Source: Bog-756 sp963727075
GTDB lineage: Bacteria; Actinomycetota; Acidimicrobiia; Acidimicrobiales; RAAP-2
Assembly (NCBI GenBank): GCA_963727075.1
Contig: CAVSET010000006.1
Span: 1,178,001-1,242,000, forward strand
Direction of reading: 5' to 3'
Length of the DNA stretch: 64,000 bases
The stretch's first letter is position 1; every line of letters starts with the position of its first letter. The notes beneath the pieces are model-generated. The model did not search any database and was not told the DNA's origin. It was given only the letters and a program-made list of their open reading frames with translations. This document shows positions 1 through 9,369 of this stretch, one piece after another. Both the position numbers and the translations under genes were made by a program.

Positions 1-149
1 AACGCCATGGTTCTGATGCGAGTCACTCACGCCTATGGACAAGAAACTGTTTGATTGCAAGGATTAATTGCGGTGGTGCTTCGTTTGCCACAATTGCGGG
101 ATTCGCCTTCCGCCGCAGCTGCGAAGACGAATTGGAGCGTGAAACCACC
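1..149. other. Leader before the coupling-protein gene
   Basis: No gene is supported here. The stretch is visibly less GC-rich than the DNA that follows. A reading frame joined to the downstream gene is open from a TTG at 51, but its product up to about 149 resembles nothing in the family, and a better start lies at 150. Confidence 0.4.
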
Positions 150-1632
150 GTGAAAGATTTTTTTCCACCAACGCCCGAATTTCCCCTCAGAGCGCACCAT
201 CGCGCCGTATTGTCCGCTTCCGCCGGCGCAGGCTACGGGGCGTATCTCGGACACAGTGAACGCGGCTGGTGCTTCGTCCGACCCCAACATTCGGTGATGG
301 TCCTCGGGCCGCCGCGCTCGGGCAAGACGACATCGTTGATCATCCCCAACGTGCTGGCGAGCAACGGACCAGTGGTCTCCACCTCCACCAAACCCGACGT
401 GCTCGACGCCACGCGGGCCGCTCGCTCGGCACTCGGTCGTTGCCTCTTGTTCGACCCTACGGGATCGGTCGGGCAGAACCGCGGACTCCACCCGCTGCAC
501 TGGTCTCCGCTGCAGTCCTGCACCTCGTGGACAGCGGCGCTCTCGATGGCCCGTTCCCTGGTCGAGGTGGGCTCGGCCGTGGGCGGCCAACGGGCCCTCC
601 GGGCCGACAATTCCCACTGGACCGAACGGGCCCAGGCGCTGCTGGCCCCCCTCCTGCACGCCGCCGCGCTGGACGGCAGCGACATGCGCACCGTCCTGAA
701 CTGGGTCGATCGTCGGCGGGCCCTGCCGGCGCAGCAGATCCTGGCCGGTGACCCGGGTCGTCCCTCCGAGCTGGCTAGGAACCTCCTCGACGGCCTCGTG
801 GCCACCGACGAGCGGGAGCTCAGCGGGATCTGGTCCACCGCCTCGGGAGCACTGTCCGGGTTCCGCTCCGATCCGGCCCTCGAGGTCACCTCCGACCCTG
901 ACTTCGACCCGGCCCGGTTCGTGCGTTCTGCGGACACCATCTACATCGCCGCGCCCGCCCACCGCCAGGCTTCGGTGGCCCCGATGGTGGTCGGTCTCAT
1001 CGAGGACATCCGGCACGCCGCCTATCGCGCGCCGCGCCGACGAGCCCACCCGCTCGGGCCCACCCGTACTGTTGGCCCTCGACGAGCTGGCCAACATCGC
1101 CCCCATTCCGGACCTTCCCTCGATGATCAGCGAAGGGGGCGGTCAAGGACTGGTCACACTGGCCTGCCTGCAGGACCTGTCCCAGGCCCGCCATCGCTGG
1201 CCGGACCAGGCCGACGGCTTCCCGTCGCTCTTCGGCACCACCGTCGTGCTTCCCGGCATCGGCGACGTGCGGACCCTCGATGCCCTGTCGACTCTGGCCG
1301 GCGAGGACGAGATCCCGACCCGTTCCGTGTCCTGGGGCGCAGTCGCCACCGACCATCCGCTCGCCGACATGATCAGCGGCGGGCGTCCACAACGCAGTGC
1401 GAGCCTGTCGACCCAGTGGCGACGTCGGCTGCCCGTCGACGTGATCGCCCGCGGGGCGACGGGTCATGCGCTGGCCTTCGACGAGCGAAACCGGGCGGCT
1501 TGGATCCCGCTGGCGCCGTCCCATGCAGTCGAGCCGTGGCGAACGCTGTCCGGTCGGCAACGCGCTCGAGAGCAAGTCCACAGCCCACCGCTCGCCCTCC
1601 CTCTGGCTCTCGAGCCCCGATTGGAGAGGTGA
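150..1632 (+). CDS. TraG/VirD4-like conjugative coupling ATPase (frameshifted)
   Basis: This is a TraG/VirD4-family P-loop ATPase of the kind that couples a relaxase-bound DNA strand to a type IV secretion channel at the inner membrane. A Walker A motif GPPRSGKTT lies near residues 50-58, followed by STSTKPDVL, typical of the actinobacterial branch. The Walker B region LLALDELANI lies near residue 310. The chosen start is the GTG at 150, with a GGAG about 12 bases upstream. The reading frame shifts by +1 between about 1026 and 1040, in a CG-dinucleotide run; the downstream frame then runs to 1632. Upstream and downstream parts align with one family member without a gap, so the shift is a recent lesion or a sequence error. 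No transmembrane N-terminus is seen, as is common for the soluble TraG-like relatives. It converges on a relaxase gene. Family assignment is confident; activity is not. Confidence 0.8.
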
Positions 1633-1645
1633 CGCACCCGCTGGG

Positions 1646-3080
1646 TCAACATCCGGGGTGCCGGGTCCGGGCCAGCCCCCGGCCCGGATCCCAGGGTCGG
1701 AGATCGTCGGACGCCCGGGTCCGACTGCGGTCGGCCTCTGGCGGGTCCAGGACAGCGCGGTCCAAGACTGCGCGATCCAAGCCAGCGCGATCGGAGAGGG
1801 AACGGTCGGGCCCGGCTTCGGACCCCTGCCCAGGCACAACAGGACCCACTCGATTGGCGTCCAGGGCACGAGCCACGTCCTCGGCCCCGCAGCGCGCCTC
1901 GACTCCGGGGCTTTCACCCCGCACACGAGCCGCCCGGCCCGGGCCCGACGGGTTCCACGAGGCGGCGGAGCCGCCGGCCGCCTCGATCAGGGCTGCTGCC
2001 GTCGACTCGATCTCTCGCGGCCGAGGCCCCGACGGTGGAGGCCGATGCGACCACGGCGACCAGATCGCGCTGGGTCACGGATCGCCCCTGGCCGGCCAGG
2101 CCTTCGAGGGCGGCTCCCAGCCGGGCACGGTCGACCGGGGTGGCGCCGTGGTGGACCTCCCGCCGGCGTCCGACCACCGAGGTCAGGTCACCGAGGTCGA
2201 ACCCGAACGTGGCGGCCCGGGCGTGCCACTCGGCCCGCAGGGATTCGACGGTGCAGGTGTGGTCCTTCTCCGGCCGGGTGGCATGGAACGTGCCGGCCGA
2301 GGGCCGACCCCACTCCCGGTCTCTCGCCCGCCGGAACCGGTACTCGTCCATCGCCGCCGATCGCTGGGAGAAGAGCCGGCGCAGACGACGGTCGACGCCA
2401 ACGACGTCGCCCAGACCGGACGGAGCCACCTCGCAGGCGCCGCCCAGCCGCTCCCCGAGCTCCAGACGGAGCCGGGCGTGGTAGACAGCCTGGGCCGCCG
2501 GGGCATGGGCAAACACCCTCCGGCTGTCCAGTGCCGACCATCGCCCGTCCACCCCCAGGGCCACGTTGGCCGCCACCACATGGGTGTGGAGATGGGGATC
2601 GAGGGCGCGACTGGTCCGGTGGAGGAAGGCTCCCGCCACCAGTCCGGTGGCCGACAACCGGGTGATCCGGCCCGTTTCGGCCCGGCGCACGCCCACGGCT
2701 GACCGCTCGAGATAGCCAAGGGCCTCGTCTACCGCCGCCCGGTGCGCGGCACCACTCTCCTCGGCGATCTCCCGGGAGCCCAGCAAGTGCAGCAGGCTGA
2801 CCGATTTGGGCGCGCAGAACGCGAGGTCGTACGCCGACACGCTGCGATCGCCGCGGCCGGCCCGGAGCGGCACACCGGAGACCGGGTCACGCCCGGCCAA
2901 CACCTCGGCAAAGGGCGCCACCTCGACCGGGCCGAACAGGTGGACGTCGGCCGCACCGGTGCCTGACCAGAAACCCGGCTCCTCACCGGCGACGAGGGTC
3001 CCCTCGGCTCGACCGGGGACCAGGTCGTCGACGTAGTAGGCGTGGCCGCCGTCCCGCACGACGTGGATGCGCAGCACCAC
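1646..3080 (-). CDS. MobF (TrwC/TraI-type) conjugative relaxase, short form, frameshifted
   Basis: The product carries the TrwC relaxase domain that nicks oriT and stays bound to the transferred strand. DLAFCAPKSVSLLHLL (near residue 90) and the metal-binding three-histidine motif HLHTHVV (near residue 160) are both present. The main frame stops at 1914. An overlapping frame continues as a plausible tail (STAAALIEAAGGSAAS onward) to 1646, so I place a one-base shift near 2005-2030. Even so, the protein would be about 480 residues, roughly half of a full MobF relaxase, and it lacks the C-terminal helicase. The tail contains five-residue repeats of the type DRAVL, encoded by 15-base repeats near 1740-1800. 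It faces the coupling-protein gene, and no other transfer genes are visible, so this is probably a remnant or the edge of an integrative conjugative element. Confidence 0.75.
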
Positions 3081-3215
3081 CGCCCCTCACATCCCGAGGG
3101 CCGGGAATTCGGAGGTGGGCCTGCGATGGACCGGCACACCGGAGGTATGGCAGCGCCGGCGATCATCGACCTTGCCCGGGTCCTGCCCAGTCCCGAGCCT
3201 GCCCGCCCGGCCCGG

Positions 3216-4211
3216 TCAGCGATAACGCTCGAGCACCCGGGCGGCCGCCTCGGCCGCCAGGGTCCGGTACTCGGGCGGGTCGACGATCCGAGCCTCGGGT
3301 CCGAGGCGGAGCAACAGGCGTTCGAGCCAGGCATCACCCCCGACGAAGACCTCGATCTCCACCCGCCCGTCGACCGTCTCCGCCGGTCCGGCCACCGGGA
3401 TCGACTCGACCAACCAGGCCGTCGCCGGGCCGAGGGAGATCCGCACCTTGTGGCTGTCGGGACCGGGGACATAAGGCTCCAGGTCGCGGGGAACCGTCCC
3501 GGCAGCAACCTCCGACGCCATCCCGACCGGACCGGTCCCGTCCCCACCTGTCCCGTCCCCCTCAGACCCTCGGCCCGGTGCGGCGCCGACGGCCTCGGCG
3601 GCATTGATGCGATCCACCCGGAACCGGCGCAGATCACCGGCGGTTGAGCAGTGGGCGTCGACGTACCAGTGGCCTTCCGAGGCGAACACCCGGATGGGGG
3701 CGATCTCACGATCGGAGACCCGGTCGGTCGAAGCCGAGTAGTACGAGATGAGAAGATGCGTCCCGGTGTCCACCGCCTCGCGCACCGCGGGTAGCAGCGC
3801 GGGAACATCCAGCTCCACACCGACCTGCTCGCCGCCGAGGGCCCGGTCGAGCTTCGCCAGTGCAGTCGACAGGGCTCCGCTCTCGTCGCTGCCCGCCACG
3901 GCGAGCAGGGCTCGCGCCGACGCGGCCAAGGCGAAGCCCTCGGCGGGGCTCAGCCGGCGCGGCCGGGCGAGGGCCGTCCCCACCCGGGTCGACACCGTCG
4001 TGTCGGTGACCACGATCTCCATGAGCTGGTCGGGCGTGTACGGAGGCACACCGCAGCACGCGGCCATCTCCAGCTCGGTGACCAGTGCCTCGGGCGTGAG
4101 CTCGAACCGGGCCGCAGTCTGGTCGATCGGAGCCTCCCCCACCTGGGCCAACCAGGCCAGGATGGCCAGCAACCGCCGCAAACGGGCCGCCGTGTCCACC
4201 GCCGCGCTCAC
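3216..4211 (-). CDS. pafC: WYL-domain transcriptional regulator PafC
   Basis: This 331-residue protein matches PafC, which pairs with PafB to activate the mycobacterial-type DNA-damage response. The N-terminal third resembles a winged-helix DNA-binding domain (LLAILAWLAQVGEAPIDQTA). The centre holds a WYL domain (HLLISYYSAS, with REIAPIRVFASEGHWYVDAH), and a WCX-like C-terminal extension follows. A Gly/Asp-rich insert near residues 215-235 is probably a loop. The start overlaps the stop of pafB by four bases, so the two are translationally coupled. In mycobacteria pafBC sits beside proteasome genes; here no Pup or proteasome genes are in view. Confidence 0.88.
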   Translation of the reverse strand: MSAAVDTAARLRRLLAILAWLAQVGEAPIDQTAARFELTPEALVTELEMAACCGVPPYTPDQLMEIVVTDTTVSTRVGTALARPRRLSPAEGFALAASARALLAVAGSDESGALSTALAKLDRALGGEQVGVELDVPALLPAVREAVDTGTHLLISYYSASTDRVSDREIAPIRVFASEGHWYVDAHCSTAGDLRRFRVDRINAAEAVGAAPGRGSEGDGTGGDGTGPVGMASEVAAGTVPRDLEPYVPGPDSHKVRISLGPATAWLVESIPVAGPAETVDGRVEIEVFVGGDAWLERLLLRLGPEARIVDPPEYRTLAAEAAARVLERYR

Positions 4212-5167
4212 CGACCGTTCGCCCTAGGAGGGGCCCAGGCTTGAAGGCGCGCCACGGTGGCGGCACGAACCGACGCCGGCGAGATGACCTCGGCGTGGTC
4301 CAACAGGTCGAGGACCCAGAGGATCAGCGCATCCTCGTCGGTCACCAGCAGCCGCACCACCACCGCGCCGTCCGCCCGGTGCTCGACCACCGCCGGCTCG
4401 CCCAGCTCGGCTACCACCCGGCCCGAGACAGCCCCGTCCACCAGGACGTCGACCTCGACCTCCTCTCCCCCACCGAACTGCCAGGGATCGCGTGAGAATG
4501 CGGCATCGACGTCGAATCCGGGCGGGACCCGGGCCGATTCGGGCGGGCCCACCTCGGGCGCCCCCTCGATGCGGTCCACCCGGAAGGTGCGGGCCTCACC
4601 CCGGTCGCGATCGAACCCGACCAGGTACCAGCGACCTTTGCGGAACCGGAGCCCGGCGGCGTCCACGTGGCGACGATCGCCCCGGTAGGAGAACTGGACC
4701 ACCGCGCCGTGGCGGATGGCGTCGAACAGGACGGGTAAGGCCGGTAAGCCGTCGACCGAGCGCAGGTCGACCAGGGGCGCCGACGACGAGCTGAGGGGCG
4801 ACTCCCCCCCGGCGCCCAGCTTCAGCAAGGCATCCCGACCGATAGGCTCACCCAGGTGGACTCCGGCGACGGCCAAGTTCAAGGCGGCCTGCTCCTCGGC
4901 CTCGAGCCCCAGGTCGGGAAGGTAGTAGGCGTCGGGGTCCACTCGGTACCCGAGCTGTTCCTCGCCATCGATGGGAACCACCAGTACGGGGACCCCTTCA
5001 TCGCGCAACAGGCGCTTGTCCCGCTCGAAGGCCTGCCGGCGGGCGCCGTGCGTGTCGGGGTAGCCCGGCACCCGATCGGCGATCTCGCGCAGGCTCAACG
5101 GGCGCGGTGTGTCCAACAGTACCAACAAGAGGTCGGTGACCCGCTCGAGCCGATCCAGACGCTGCAT
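4208..5167 (-). CDS. pafB: WYL-domain transcriptional regulator PafB
   Basis: This is the PafB partner of the overlapping pafC gene. The N-terminus MQRLDRLERVTDLLLVLLD opens a helix-turn-helix domain (LSLREIADRVPGYP) followed by RQAFERDKRLLRDEGVPV, typical of the family. A WYL domain covers about residues 150-210 (VVQFSYRGDRRHVDA, FRKGRWYLVGFD). An upstream in-frame start at 5215 would add 16 residues outside the family consensus, so I prefer the ATG at 5167. It lies only 38 bases from the divergent ctaG-like gene, so the two promoters must share or overlap this gap. The likely role is control of DNA-repair genes together with PafC, inferred from the family. Confidence 0.88.
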   Translation of the reverse strand: MQRLDRLERVTDLLLVLLDTPRPLSLREIADRVPGYPDTHGARRQAFERDKRLLRDEGVPVLVVPIDGEEQLGYRVDPDAYYLPDLGLEAEEQAALNLAVAGVHLGEPIGRDALLKLGAGGESPLSSSSAPLVDLRSVDGLPALPVLFDAIRHGAVVQFSYRGDRRHVDAAGLRFRKGRWYLVGFDRDRGEARTFRVDRIEGAPEVGPPESARVPPGFDVDAAFSRDPWQFGGGEEVEVDVLVDGAVSGRVVAELGEPAVVEHRADGAVVVRLLVTDEDALILWVLDLLDHAEVISPASVRAATVARLQAWAPPRANGR

Positions 5168-5205
5168 CAGGGTCAATCTAGGACCCAGAAGGCCGGTTCC
5201 TGATC

Positions 5206-6244
5206 GTGGGGGCAAATCCCGGTCCCTATGCGTGGCAGCCGCACCTGGTGTCCTGGGCGGTCCTGGTTGCGGGTTCGACCCTGGTGGTCGTCGGCCATCG
5301 CCGGCTGCTCGCGGTCCAGCGACCAGCCCATCCTCTGGACGCGGCGACAGATCGGATGCTTCGCCGGGGCGGTGGCCGGCTCGCTGGTGGCGCTGACCTG
5401 GCCGCTGGCCGATCTCGCCGCCCGCTGGTCGTTGGCCGCGCTGGTCACGCAGCGACTGATCCTCCTGCTGGCGGTGGCGCCGCTCCTGCTCCTCGGGGTT
5501 CCCTACGACGTGCTCCGCTGGCTCACACGACCGGCAATCGTGGACGGCGTGCTGACCCGGCTGCAGCGGCCGGCCGTAGCCGTCGTCACGGTCACCGTCG
5601 TGGTGGTCGGTTCGATGACCCCCTCCCTGGTCAGGGCCCAGTCGAACTCATTGCTGGCCCGAGGGGCGCTGGATCTGGCGATCGTGCTGGCCGGGGTGGT
5701 CCTCTGGCTTCCCGTCCTCGGACGTGTCCCGGGCATCCTCAGGCTCCGCCCGATCGTCCGCTTCTGCTACCTGGTGGTCCAGGCCGTCGTGCCCGGGTTC
5801 CTCTCGTTCATCTACATCTTCTCCAATCACCCGCTCTACCCGCAGTTCGCCTCGTCGCACATGGCCATCGGGTTGCGGCCGCTCAACGACCAACAGATCG
5901 CCGGGTTCATCTCGAAGCTCACCCTCTTGCTGGTGCTCCTGTCGGTCGGGGGCGTGGTCCTGGCACGGGCACCGGTCTCCGAGGATGAGTTCGGCGGGGG
6001 CGATCCACTGGTGTGGGCCGACGTCGAGCGCCAGTTCGAGCGGGCGGATCGACGCCACGGGCGGGGGGTCCCGACCGAGCCGGGGCCGGCGGTGGGACGG
6101 GGGTCGGGCCCCGATGGTCGGCCCGGCAGCCGTGACCCACCCCCGTCCTCGGGAGTCGACCAGGGCATGTCCGGTCGTCCCTCGTCCAACCCGTCTACCC
6201 AGCGGGAGCATCCCGAAGCGGAACCGCCTGAGGCGCCGGGTTAG
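5206..6244 (+). CDS. CtaG-like cytochrome c oxidase assembly membrane protein (frameshifted)
   Basis: The protein belongs to the caa3_CtaG family of polytopic membrane proteins linked to cytochrome oxidase assembly and copper delivery. The N-terminus YAWQPHLVSWAVLVAGS and following TM segment are in one frame from a GTG at 5206. From about 5314 the next frame continues with SDQPILWTRRQIGCF and further membrane segments (LVALTWPLADLAARWS, LIVLLLAVAP-like stretches, and SFIYIFSNHPLYPQF). An extra G at 5313-5314 would explain the shift. After the last TM segment, a Pro/Gly-rich tail of about 90 residues runs to 6244. The gene is divergent from pafB. Function follows from the family only. Confidence 0.78.
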
Positions 6245-6279
6245 GTGGTCCCCCTCACCCACGCTCGGCTCCGTACCAT

Positions 6280-7645
6280 GTGTCGGTGACCCTCCGGGCT
6301 CCCCCTGGTCCTATCTTCCGGCGGCTCGTGACCGGGACCGTCCGGGCCGGGGTCGAGGAGCTGGCCGGGCGGCCGGCCATGGTGGTACGCACGGTCTCGT
6401 CGCTGCGGCGCGGTGCCCTGTCCACGGAGGACGGCAGGACCATCGCCGTGGCGGCGACCGCCGCCCTGAGCTTCCGCATCCCGGTGGTCCTGGTGCTGTC
6501 CTCGAGCGGTGCCGATGTCTCGGACGGCGTCGCCGCCCTGCACGGGTGGGGGCAAGCGGCCCGGGCCCTGACCCAGTGCTCCGGGGTCGTGCCGGTGGTG
6601 GTCGTGGTCACCGGGCCGGCCCTCTCGGGGCCCGCCTTCCTCCTCGGGATCGCCGATCTCGTGGTCATGACCACCGACGCGTTCGCATTCGTGTCGGGTC
6701 CGGCCATGGTCGAGGAGTTCACCGGCATCCGCATCGGGATCCACCAGCTGGGCGGCACGGCCATGCACGCCCGCTCGAGCGGCCTCTGCTCGATCGAGGT
6801 GGCCTCCGAGTCCGACGCGCTGGCCCACGTGGAGCACCTGCTCGGTCTGCTCCCCGCCCATGCCGACGAACTGCGCTCCCGTGATGCGGGCCGGGGACCC
6901 GGTCGATGGCGAGGTCGACGAGCTCCGCGAGCTCATTCCCACCCGAGCGACCAGCTCCTACGACGTCCGCCGGGTGGCGGCGGCCCTCGCCGACGAGCAC
7001 GACGTGACCGAGCTGTGGACCAGATGGGCGCCGCAGCTGGTCACCGCCCTCGGCCGCATCGACGGGCGCACGGTTGGCTTCATCGCCAACCAGCCCCAGG
7101 CTCTGGCCGGGACACTCGACATCGCCGCCTCGCAGAAGGGTGCCCGGTTCGTCCGTTTCTGTGATGCCTTCAACCTCCCGCTGGTGACGCTGGTCGACAC
7201 GCCCGGCTTCCTCCCGGGCAAGGACCTCGAGTGGAGGGGCATGATCCGCCACGGTGCCGAGCTGGCCTTCGCCTACGCCGAGGCCACCATCCCGCGGGTG
7301 TGCGTCATCCTGCGCAAGGCGTTCGGTGGCGCCTACATCGTGATGGACTCGAAGGGGCTGGGCAACGACCTGTGCTTCGCCTGGCCCGGCGCCGAGATCG
7401 CGGTGATGGGTGCCGAGGGCGCCGTGCAGATCCTGCACCGCCGGGTCCCTCCGGAGGAACGTGCCGCCCTGCAGGACGACTACGCCGAGCGCTTCCTCAC
7501 CCCGTGGCAGGCGGCGGAACGGGGGTTCGTGGATGCGGTGATCGACCCGGCCAGCACCCGAAAGGTGGTGGCCGATGCGCTCGGGGCGCTCACCACCCAC
7601 CGGGAGGTACTCCAGGGACGGAAGCACACGGCGGGGCCGCTGTAG
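6280..7645 (+). CDS. Acyl-CoA carboxylase carboxyltransferase (beta) subunit, frameshifted
   Basis: The product matches the carboxyltransferase (AccD/PccB-like) subunit, which moves the carboxyl group from carboxybiotin to an acyl-CoA. The first half carries a crotonase-like fold (IPVVLVLSSSGADVSDG, then GPALSGPAFLLGIADLVVM). The second half carries the acyl-CoA-binding half, with TLVDTPGFLPGKDLEW, ILRKAFGGAYIVMDSKG and AWPGAEIAVMGAEGAV, all strongly family-like. The frame changes near 6872-6880, where removing one C restores one continuous protein of about 455 residues. The N-terminus is shorter than in typical 520-residue subunits, so the substrate is uncertain. The start is a GTG at 6280. 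No biotin-carrier or carboxylase subunit lies nearby. A hairpin terminator follows the gene. Confidence 0.82.
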
Positions 7646-7768
7646 GCGTGCCACCACCTGAGCCTCGCCCATGTGGATACTCCCGGCGAAATCCGGGATG
7701 CGACCGGTTGGTAGCCGGAGGCTGAGACAGGCAGCAGCCTTCCGGATATCGACCGACCTGACGGCAAC
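7646..7768 (+). other. Possible structured 3' UTR or small RNA
   Basis: No gene fits. The stretch between the carboxylase stop and the terminator can fold into several GC-rich hairpins, for example CCCGG/CCGGG around 7681-7699 and CCGGAGGCTG pairing with CAGCCTTCCGG (one bulge) near 7718-7745. I could not match it to a known riboswitch consensus. It may simply be 3' UTR. Confidence 0.25.
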
Positions 7769-7802
7769 GAAGCGGGGCCCTCCGAAAGGAGGGCCCCGCT
7801 TC
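7769..7802. terminator. Strong hairpin terminator between convergent genes
   Basis: A perfect 15-base-pair stem (GAAGCGGGGCCCTCC, paired at 7788-7802) closes on a GAAA loop. It sits between the plus-strand carboxylase gene and the minus-strand pilin gene and could stop transcription in both directions. There is no clear T-tract on either side. Confidence 0.8.
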
Positions 7803-7852
7803 TTACCTCACTACCTGGAAGCCGACTGCGATGGCTCCCCTATCCCGCCGGA

Positions 7853-8527
7853 CTACAGCGCCGGGAAGGCAGTCTGCGACCACCGGAAGCCGGTGCCGCC
7901 ATAGGTGGGAGCAGACGACAGGCAGTGCGCAGCCGTATCTCCCTTGGACTCCGCGTAGATCGTGCCCGTAACGGTGGCCGGCCAGAGGATGGCCCCCGCC
8001 CCTGGCGTCGCTGACGTGTCGACTGCGACGGTGGTGCCATTCACCGTCAAGTTGCCGGCAGCGGCGAACGGCACGGTCGAAGGAGCCGTGTTGCCACCCG
8101 GGTTGTCGACCTGGTACCAGCAGTTGTTGGAGCTGGTCGAGTACGCAGCCAGAACGATGGCCATACCGTCAGCCGTCGGAAACACCGACACCGTGCTCTG
8201 GTTGGGCGAGTTCGTCGCCACGAAGGCGACGTTCGGCTCGATGCCATGCAGGTACGCGGCGGTGACTGGGTTCGTGCCTTGATAGGTCTGGCCATTGGAC
8301 TGGTACGCAGACTTCGCGTTCAGCATGGCCGTGTTCAGGTTGGACTGCGCCGCCCGGTCGTTGGCCGACTTCGTCACGCCGAGAAAGGTCGGAATGGCGA
8401 TCGCCAGCAGAATGGCCAGGATCAACAGCACCACCATGAGCTCGATGAGGGTGAAACCGGCATCGCTGCCAGCGTCACCCGCACCGTCACGCCTGGCATT
8501 CAGGCGCTCCATTGCGGATGAAAACAT
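7853..8527 (-). CDS. Type IV pilin, prepilin-type cleavage signal
   Basis: This 224-residue prepilin has a class III-type signal. A positively charged leader ends in SDAGFTLIELMVVLLILAIL, with processing expected between G and F and the conserved Glu at +5. The hydrophobic helix (IAIPTFLG) runs into a globular domain with two cysteines about 85 residues apart, probably a disulfide. The start is supported by GAGGAGG nine or so bases upstream. A close paralogue lies immediately upstream on the same strand; the two share the helix and most of the globular domain, including the C-terminal GGTGFRWSQTAFP. It ends next to a strong terminator, so it is the last gene of the pilus transcription unit. 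Confidence 0.92.
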   Translation of the reverse strand: MFSSAMERLNARRDGAGDAGSDAGFTLIELMVVLLILAILLAIAIPTFLGVTKSANDRAAQSNLNTAMLNAKSAYQSNGQTYQGTNPVTAAYLHGIEPNVAFVATNSPNQSTVSVFPTADGMAIVLAAYSTSSNNCWYQVDNPGGNTAPSTVPFAAAGNLTVNGTTVAVDTSATPGAGAILWPATVTGTIYAESKGDTAAHCLSSAPTYGGTGFRWSQTAFPAL

Positions 8528-8639
8528 TTGTTGCCTCCTCGTGATTATTGATGCATCTATATGGACACATGGATTTCGCGTCCATCACTGATGTCGTCAG
8601 AATCAAAGGAAAGCTTTAGCGATCCCGAGTATTGACCAC
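8528..8639 (-). promoter_or_regulatory. AT-rich spacer between the two pilin genes
   Basis: This 112-base spacer is much more AT-rich than its surroundings. It holds the ribosome-binding site of the downstream pilin gene and a small hairpin (ATGGA 8569-8573 paired with TCCAT 8581-8585). A dedicated promoter or processing site for the downstream pilin is plausible but not shown. Confidence 0.35.
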
Positions 8640-9326
8640 TTACAGTGACGGGAACGCAGTCTGGGACCACCGGAAACCGGTGCCGCCATACACGGGAGCC
8701 GATGCGACGCAGTGCGCAGCCGTATCTCCCTTGTCTTCGACATACAGCGTGCCCGGGACAGTGGGCGGGAAGGTGATGTTTCCCGCAGTTGGTGTTGCCG
8801 ATGTATTGGCTGCGACGGTCGCACCGTTGACCTGCAGGTTGCCTGCGGCGGCAAACGGGCCGGTAGAGGGGGCCGTAGTGCCTCCCGGGTTGTCGATCTG
8901 GTACCAGCAGTTCTCGGAGTTGATCGAGTACGCGGCCAGGACGATGGCTTTGCCGTCAGCCGTCGGGAACACCGACACCGTGCTCTGGTTGAGCGAGTTC
9001 GTCGTCACGAAGCCCAGGTTCGGCTCAATGCCATGCAGGTAGGCCGCGTTAACAGTGTTCGTGCCGGTGTAGCTCTGCCCGTTGGAGTGGTACCCGGATT
9101 TCGCATTCAACATTGCCGAGGTCAGGTTGGCCTGCGCCGCCCGGTCGTTGGCCGACTTCGTGGTACCGAGAAAGGTCGGAATGGCGATGGCGAGCAGAAC
9201 GGCCACGATCAACAACACCACCATGACCTCGACGAGGGTGAAGCCAGCGTCTGTCTGGGTGTCCGCTTCATCCAATGAGCGAAGACTACGTCGACGGGTC
9301 AGCCAGCCAGAAACGTCCCTGGGCAT
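8640..9326 (-). CDS. Type IV pilin paralogue
   Basis: The 228-residue prepilin has a longer basic leader than its neighbour, then TDAGFTLVEVMVVLLIVAVL, with cleavage expected before the Phe. The mature protein is very similar to the downstream pilin: both have SANDRAAQ, YLHGIEPN, NQSTVSVFPTADG and the same C-terminus. The pair therefore arose by tandem duplication and has diverged mainly in the surface loops. The gene lies 43 bases from pilC. Which of the two is the major subunit cannot be read from sequence. Confidence 0.92.
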   Translation of the reverse strand: MPRDVSGWLTRRRSLRSLDEADTQTDAGFTLVEVMVVLLIVAVLLAIAIPTFLGTTKSANDRAAQANLTSAMLNAKSGYHSNGQSYTGTNTVNAAYLHGIEPNLGFVTTNSLNQSTVSVFPTADGKAIVLAAYSINSENCWYQIDNPGGTTAPSTGPFAAAGNLQVNGATVAANTSATPTAGNITFPPTVPGTLYVEDKGDTAAHCVASAPVYGGTGFRWSQTAFPSL

Positions 9327-9369
9327 GACCTATCTATCGGCGAGAGCAGGTCGAGACTTGAGATTCCCA

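Noticed and set aside
7646..7768. Cyclic di-GMP, TPP or other known riboswitch
   Set aside because: Short similarities (a GGCTGAGA stretch, an ACCTGA stretch) are present, but the full conserved cores are not, and the element lies after a gene rather than before one.
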